NCBI GenBank assembly: GCA_024280195.1
Contig: JAJRQP010000085.1
Span: 1-7,832, forward strand
From: Bacteroidota bacterium
Lineage (GTDB): Bacteria; Bacteroidota; Bacteroidia; Flavobacteriales_D; Crocinitomicaceae
Direction: 5' to 3'
DNA length: 7,832 bases
Shown one piece after another: positions 5,735 through 7,832 of this stretch (positions within the stretch are counted from its first letter, which is position 1; each line of letters starts with the position of its first letter). The notes below the pieces were generated by a model. That model was not told where the DNA came from, ran no database searches, and saw only the letters and a program-made list of their open reading frames with translations. The translations under genes were made by a program, and so were the position numbers.

Positions 5735-6391
5735 TTATCTTTTGTATTTCTTTTTAAAATGTTGCTTCTTGTTGCGATTGTTATTATTGCGATTGTTCTT
5801 GTTATTGTTATTCTGAACATTCTGCAAGCCCAATATTTTGAGCAATTGATTCGTACTAACCAACTCTTCTTCAGGATTTTCCATTGATAAGACTCCTGCA
5901 GACATTTCTTTCAATTGTTTTGCTATTAAAGCATTATCTACCGCTGTGTTATTATGAACAAGGTATTGCTTCTTCATAAAATTCCCCATAGCATGAGTCA
6001 TGTACTCTAGTTCCTTCTCGTCTTTTATTTCTGCAACTGTATCTAGAATCTTTTGAGTGTACTGCCCAAAATGTCCGTACCTGATTTTACTTTTAGGGTA
6101 AGGCATTTCGTTGGGCTTCTCCGATAATGTTTCAGCTGTTGGAATCTCGTAAGGAGAATCAACATCCAATTTAAAATCAGACATGATAAAAAGATGCGCC
6201 CACAATTTATGGCGATAGTCATCAACATCACGAAGATGTGGATTTAACTGTCCCATAACTTCAATTATGGCTTGCGCAGCTTTATTTCTCTCTTCACTGT
6301 CTTTGATATCCATTGCGTGTGCAATCATATTCTGGACATTCCTTCCGTATTCTGGCAATAACATTTTATTGCGAGATGTATTATATTCCAT
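5735..6391 (-). CDS. DUF4290 family protein with Asn/Lys/Arg-rich tail
   Basis: Uncharacterised 218-residue protein that I recognise as DUF4290, from its opening YNTSRNKMLLPEYGRNVQNM (3-22) and the core PHLRDVDDYRHKLWAHLFIMSDFKLDVDSPYEI (51-83). The family is, as far as I know, confined to Bacteroidota and is often found next to murA, as here. It has no signal peptide or membrane segment, so it is probably cytosolic. Residues 1-180 are mostly predicted helical, with conserved-looking His, Asp and Arg. Residues 191-218 are low complexity: Asn runs broken by Lys and Arg, ending HFKKKYKR, strongly basic and likely disordered, possibly RNA- or membrane-contacting. The gene starts 33 bp after the purL stop and ends 3 bp before the murA start. 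Neighbourhood suggests a link to cell-envelope synthesis, but no function is shown by the sequence. Confidence 0.85.
   Translation of the reverse strand: MEYNTSRNKMLLPEYGRNVQNMIAHAMDIKDSEERNKAAQAIIEVMGQLNPHLRDVDDYRHKLWAHLFIMSDFKLDVDSPYEIPTAETLSEKPNEMPYPKSKIRYGHFGQYTQKILDTVAEIKDEKELEYMTHAMGNFMKKQYLVHNNTAVDNALIAKQLKEMSAGVLSMENPEEELVSTNQLLKILGLQNVQNNNNKNNRNNNNRNKKQHFKKKYKR
5757..5818 (-). repeat. simple-sequence tract coding the Asn-rich tail
   Basis: On the plus strand this stretch is built from repeated GTT/ATT triplets and two exact copies of TTGCGATTGTT, corresponding on the coding strand to AAC/AAT codon runs interrupted by AAG, AGA and CGC-type codons. In-frame triplet gain or loss here would change only the tail length of the DUF4290 protein. 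Confidence 0.5.
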
Positions 6392-6424
6392 TTATTCTAA
6401 TTCTAATTTTAAACTCCTAAGCTA

Positions 6425-7832
6425 CTAATTTTCTAGATGCTTCGCAAGAGAATCATTAAATAGCGATTTTGCTTCTTGAATAAATCCAAAATGTTCATCG
6501 TCTATCATCATCTTACCTTTGGTAACATGTCCTAATAAAGTGAATGAGACTTTTGAATTCATCATCGCTTCTAAGAAATCATCTTCTTGGTCTTCATTGA
6601 CTGTTACAAGTACTCTACCTTGTCCTTCTCCAAATAAAAATGCATCTTCACGCACTTCAGAATCGGTAACAATATCAAACCCTAATTCTCTAGGGATAGC
6701 CATTTCGGTCAAAGTTACGAATAATCCACCATCTGCAACATCATGTGCTGCGTTAATGTGTTTGTTAATAATTAAGTCCTTCACAACATTTTGCATAGCA
6801 AATTCCTCCTCCAAATTAAAATATGGAGCTGGAGATTCGTTTACTTTGTGATAAGAAATCAAATATTCTGAAGAAGAAATATCGTCATACGATTGACCAA
6901 TGATAAAGATTAAGTCGCCTTTATCTTTGAAATCTAATGTCATTACATTTTCTTTATTCTCAACAATTCCAATCATTCCGATTGTTGGAGTTGGAAAAAC
7001 AGGAACCTCTACCCCATCAATAGACGTTTGGTTATAGAAGGAAACATTTCCACCTGTAACAGGTGTATTAAACTTCAAACAAGCTTCTGACATTCCTTTA
7101 ATTGCTCCAACAAATTGCCAGAATGATTCAGGATTGTAAGGATTCCCAAAATTTAAACAGTTTGTAATTGCGCTTGGATTTCCTCCAGCACATGTAATGT
7201 TTCTTGCTGCTTCTGAAACAGCAATCATAGTTCCTATATGAGGATCGGCATTCACATAACGTGAATTACAATCAACTGTCATGGCCAAAGCCTTGTTTGT
7301 TCCTTTAATATTTACAATTCCAGCATCAGAAGGACGGTTTGTCGTCATTGTTCGTGTACCCACCATAGAATCGTATTGATCCGTTACCCAATTTTTAGAG
7401 GCAATATTTGGATTTTGTAATAGTTGAAACGCAACTTCTTTTAAATCTTCCGGTTGCTCAATTGAATTGATATCAAATTTTTTAAATTCTTGATAATATG
7501 CTGGTTCTTTGTATTCTCTTTCATAAACTGGAGCACCACCACCAAGCACAAGTGAATCTGCAGGAACATCACCTACAATTTCTCCTCCCATAAAGTAACG
7601 AACTCTTCCTCCTTCAGTAACTACACCAATTTCTTCTGCGTGTAAATCCCATTTATCAAAAATATCTTTAACAACTTTTTCTTTTCCTTTCTCTACCACA
7701 ACGAGCATTCTTTCTTGTGATTCTGACAAAAGAATTTCGAATGGTTTCATGTTCTCTTGACGAGTAGGAACAAGATCAAGGTTAATATCCATACCTACAT
7801 TATCTCCTGCCGCACTCATTTCACAAGAAGAA
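6425..7832 (-). CDS. purL: phosphoribosylformylglycinamidine synthase PurL (5' partial)
   Basis: Synthetase subunit of the fourth step of purine biosynthesis: converts FGAR, glutamine-derived ammonia and ATP to FGAM in the cytosol. The frame stays open through the right edge; the first ATG in the window (7819) is internal, because codons before it (Ser-Ser-Cys-Glu) continue the PurL sequence. About 468 residues are present, roughly the C-terminal 60-65% of a short-type PurL of about 740 residues. Visible PurL signatures, numbered from that internal Met, are LVPTRQENMKPFEILLSESQERML (16-39), QYDSMVGTRT (148-157), SDAGIV (164-169), TNKALAMTVDCNSRY (174-188), AVSEAARNITCAGG (200-213), CLNFGNP (221-227), PVTGGNVSFYN (253-263) and AAHDVADGGL (357-366). 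This resembles the small B. subtilis-type PurL, which works with separate PurQ and PurS, rather than the 1300-residue fused enzyme. However, the missing N-terminus prevents a firm choice. Confidence 0.94.
   Translation of the reverse strand, partial: SSCEMSAAGDNVGMDINLDLVPTRQENMKPFEILLSESQERMLVVVEKGKEKVVKDIFDKWDLHAEEIGVVTEGGRVRYFMGGEIVGDVPADSLVLGGGAPVYEREYKEPAYYQEFKKFDINSIEQPEDLKEVAFQLLQNPNIASKNWVTDQYDSMVGTRTMTTNRPSDAGIVNIKGTNKALAMTVDCNSRYVNADPHIGTMIAVSEAARNITCAGGNPSAITNCLNFGNPYNPESFWQFVGAIKGMSEACLKFNTPVTGGNVSFYNQTSIDGVEVPVFPTPTIGMIGIVENKENVMTLDFKDKGDLIFIIGQSYDDISSSEYLISYHKVNESPAPYFNLEEEFAMQNVVKDLIINKHINAAHDVADGGLFVTLTEMAIPRELGFDIVTDSEVREDAFLFGEGQGRVLVTVNEDQEDDFLEAMMNSKVSFTLLGHVTKGKMMIDDEHFGFIQEAKSLFNDSLAKHLEN

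Noticed and set aside
6043..6231. Second minus-strand frame inside the DUF4290 gene
   Set aside because: Overlaps the conserved DUF4290 core in another frame, with no motif or start context of its own.
6519..6851. Plus-strand open frame opposite purL
   Set aside because: Antisense to conserved PurL motifs such as HDVADGG; no independent support.
7817..7819. ATG as the start of a 464-residue PurL
   Set aside because: The frame continues upstream to the window edge with PurL-like residues, and PurL needs about 270 more N-terminal residues; it is an internal Met.

Overview
The window looks like a chromosomal piece from a low-GC member of the Bacteroidota, most likely order Flavobacteriales. 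The evidence is: a secreted protein ending in a type IX secretion (T9SS) C-terminal sorting domain; a gene for a DUF4290 protein, a family I know only from Bacteroidota, directly before murA; several matches to the Bacteroidota promoter pattern TTG-N17-19-TAnnTTTG; and start codons without clear Shine-Dalgarno sequences. The genus cannot be named from this sequence.

Left part (1-3520): the last 33 codons of an unidentified plus-strand gene run in from outside. Next come a membrane fatty acid desaturase (+) and, convergent with it across a 16-bp gap, the 23S rRNA pseudouridine synthase gene rluF (-). A divergent gene (+) follows, encoding a secreted T9SS cargo protein with a MopE-like calcium/metal-binding motif, closed by a strong intrinsic terminator.

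Middle (3521-3880): a tRNA-Asp(GTC) gene with encoded CCA, preceded by a promoter-like -7 box and followed by its own terminator. Back to back with that lies a second terminator serving the minus-strand genes on the right.

Right part (3881-7832): a minus-strand run read right to left, purL (5' end outside the window), a DUF4290 gene, murA and a TlpA-like thioredoxin-fold gene. Gaps are 33, 3 and 36 bp with no terminator between them, so they are probably one transcript ending at the 3828-3853 hairpin. It joins purine synthesis, the first committed step of peptidoglycan synthesis and an envelope redox protein; a shared functional logic is not evident.

I see no phage, transposon, CRISPR, toxin-antitoxin or defence locus, and no convincing undescribed system. 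The most informative points are: aspartate replacing the usual active-site cysteine of MurA (predicted intrinsic fosfomycin insensitivity), a near-leaderless rluF promoter, a tandem GGAGTTA repeat forming the end of the desaturase gene, the uncharacterised DUF4290 protein with an Asn/Lys/Arg tail coupled to murA, and a tiny signal-peptide-like ORF overlapping the tRNA promoter region.
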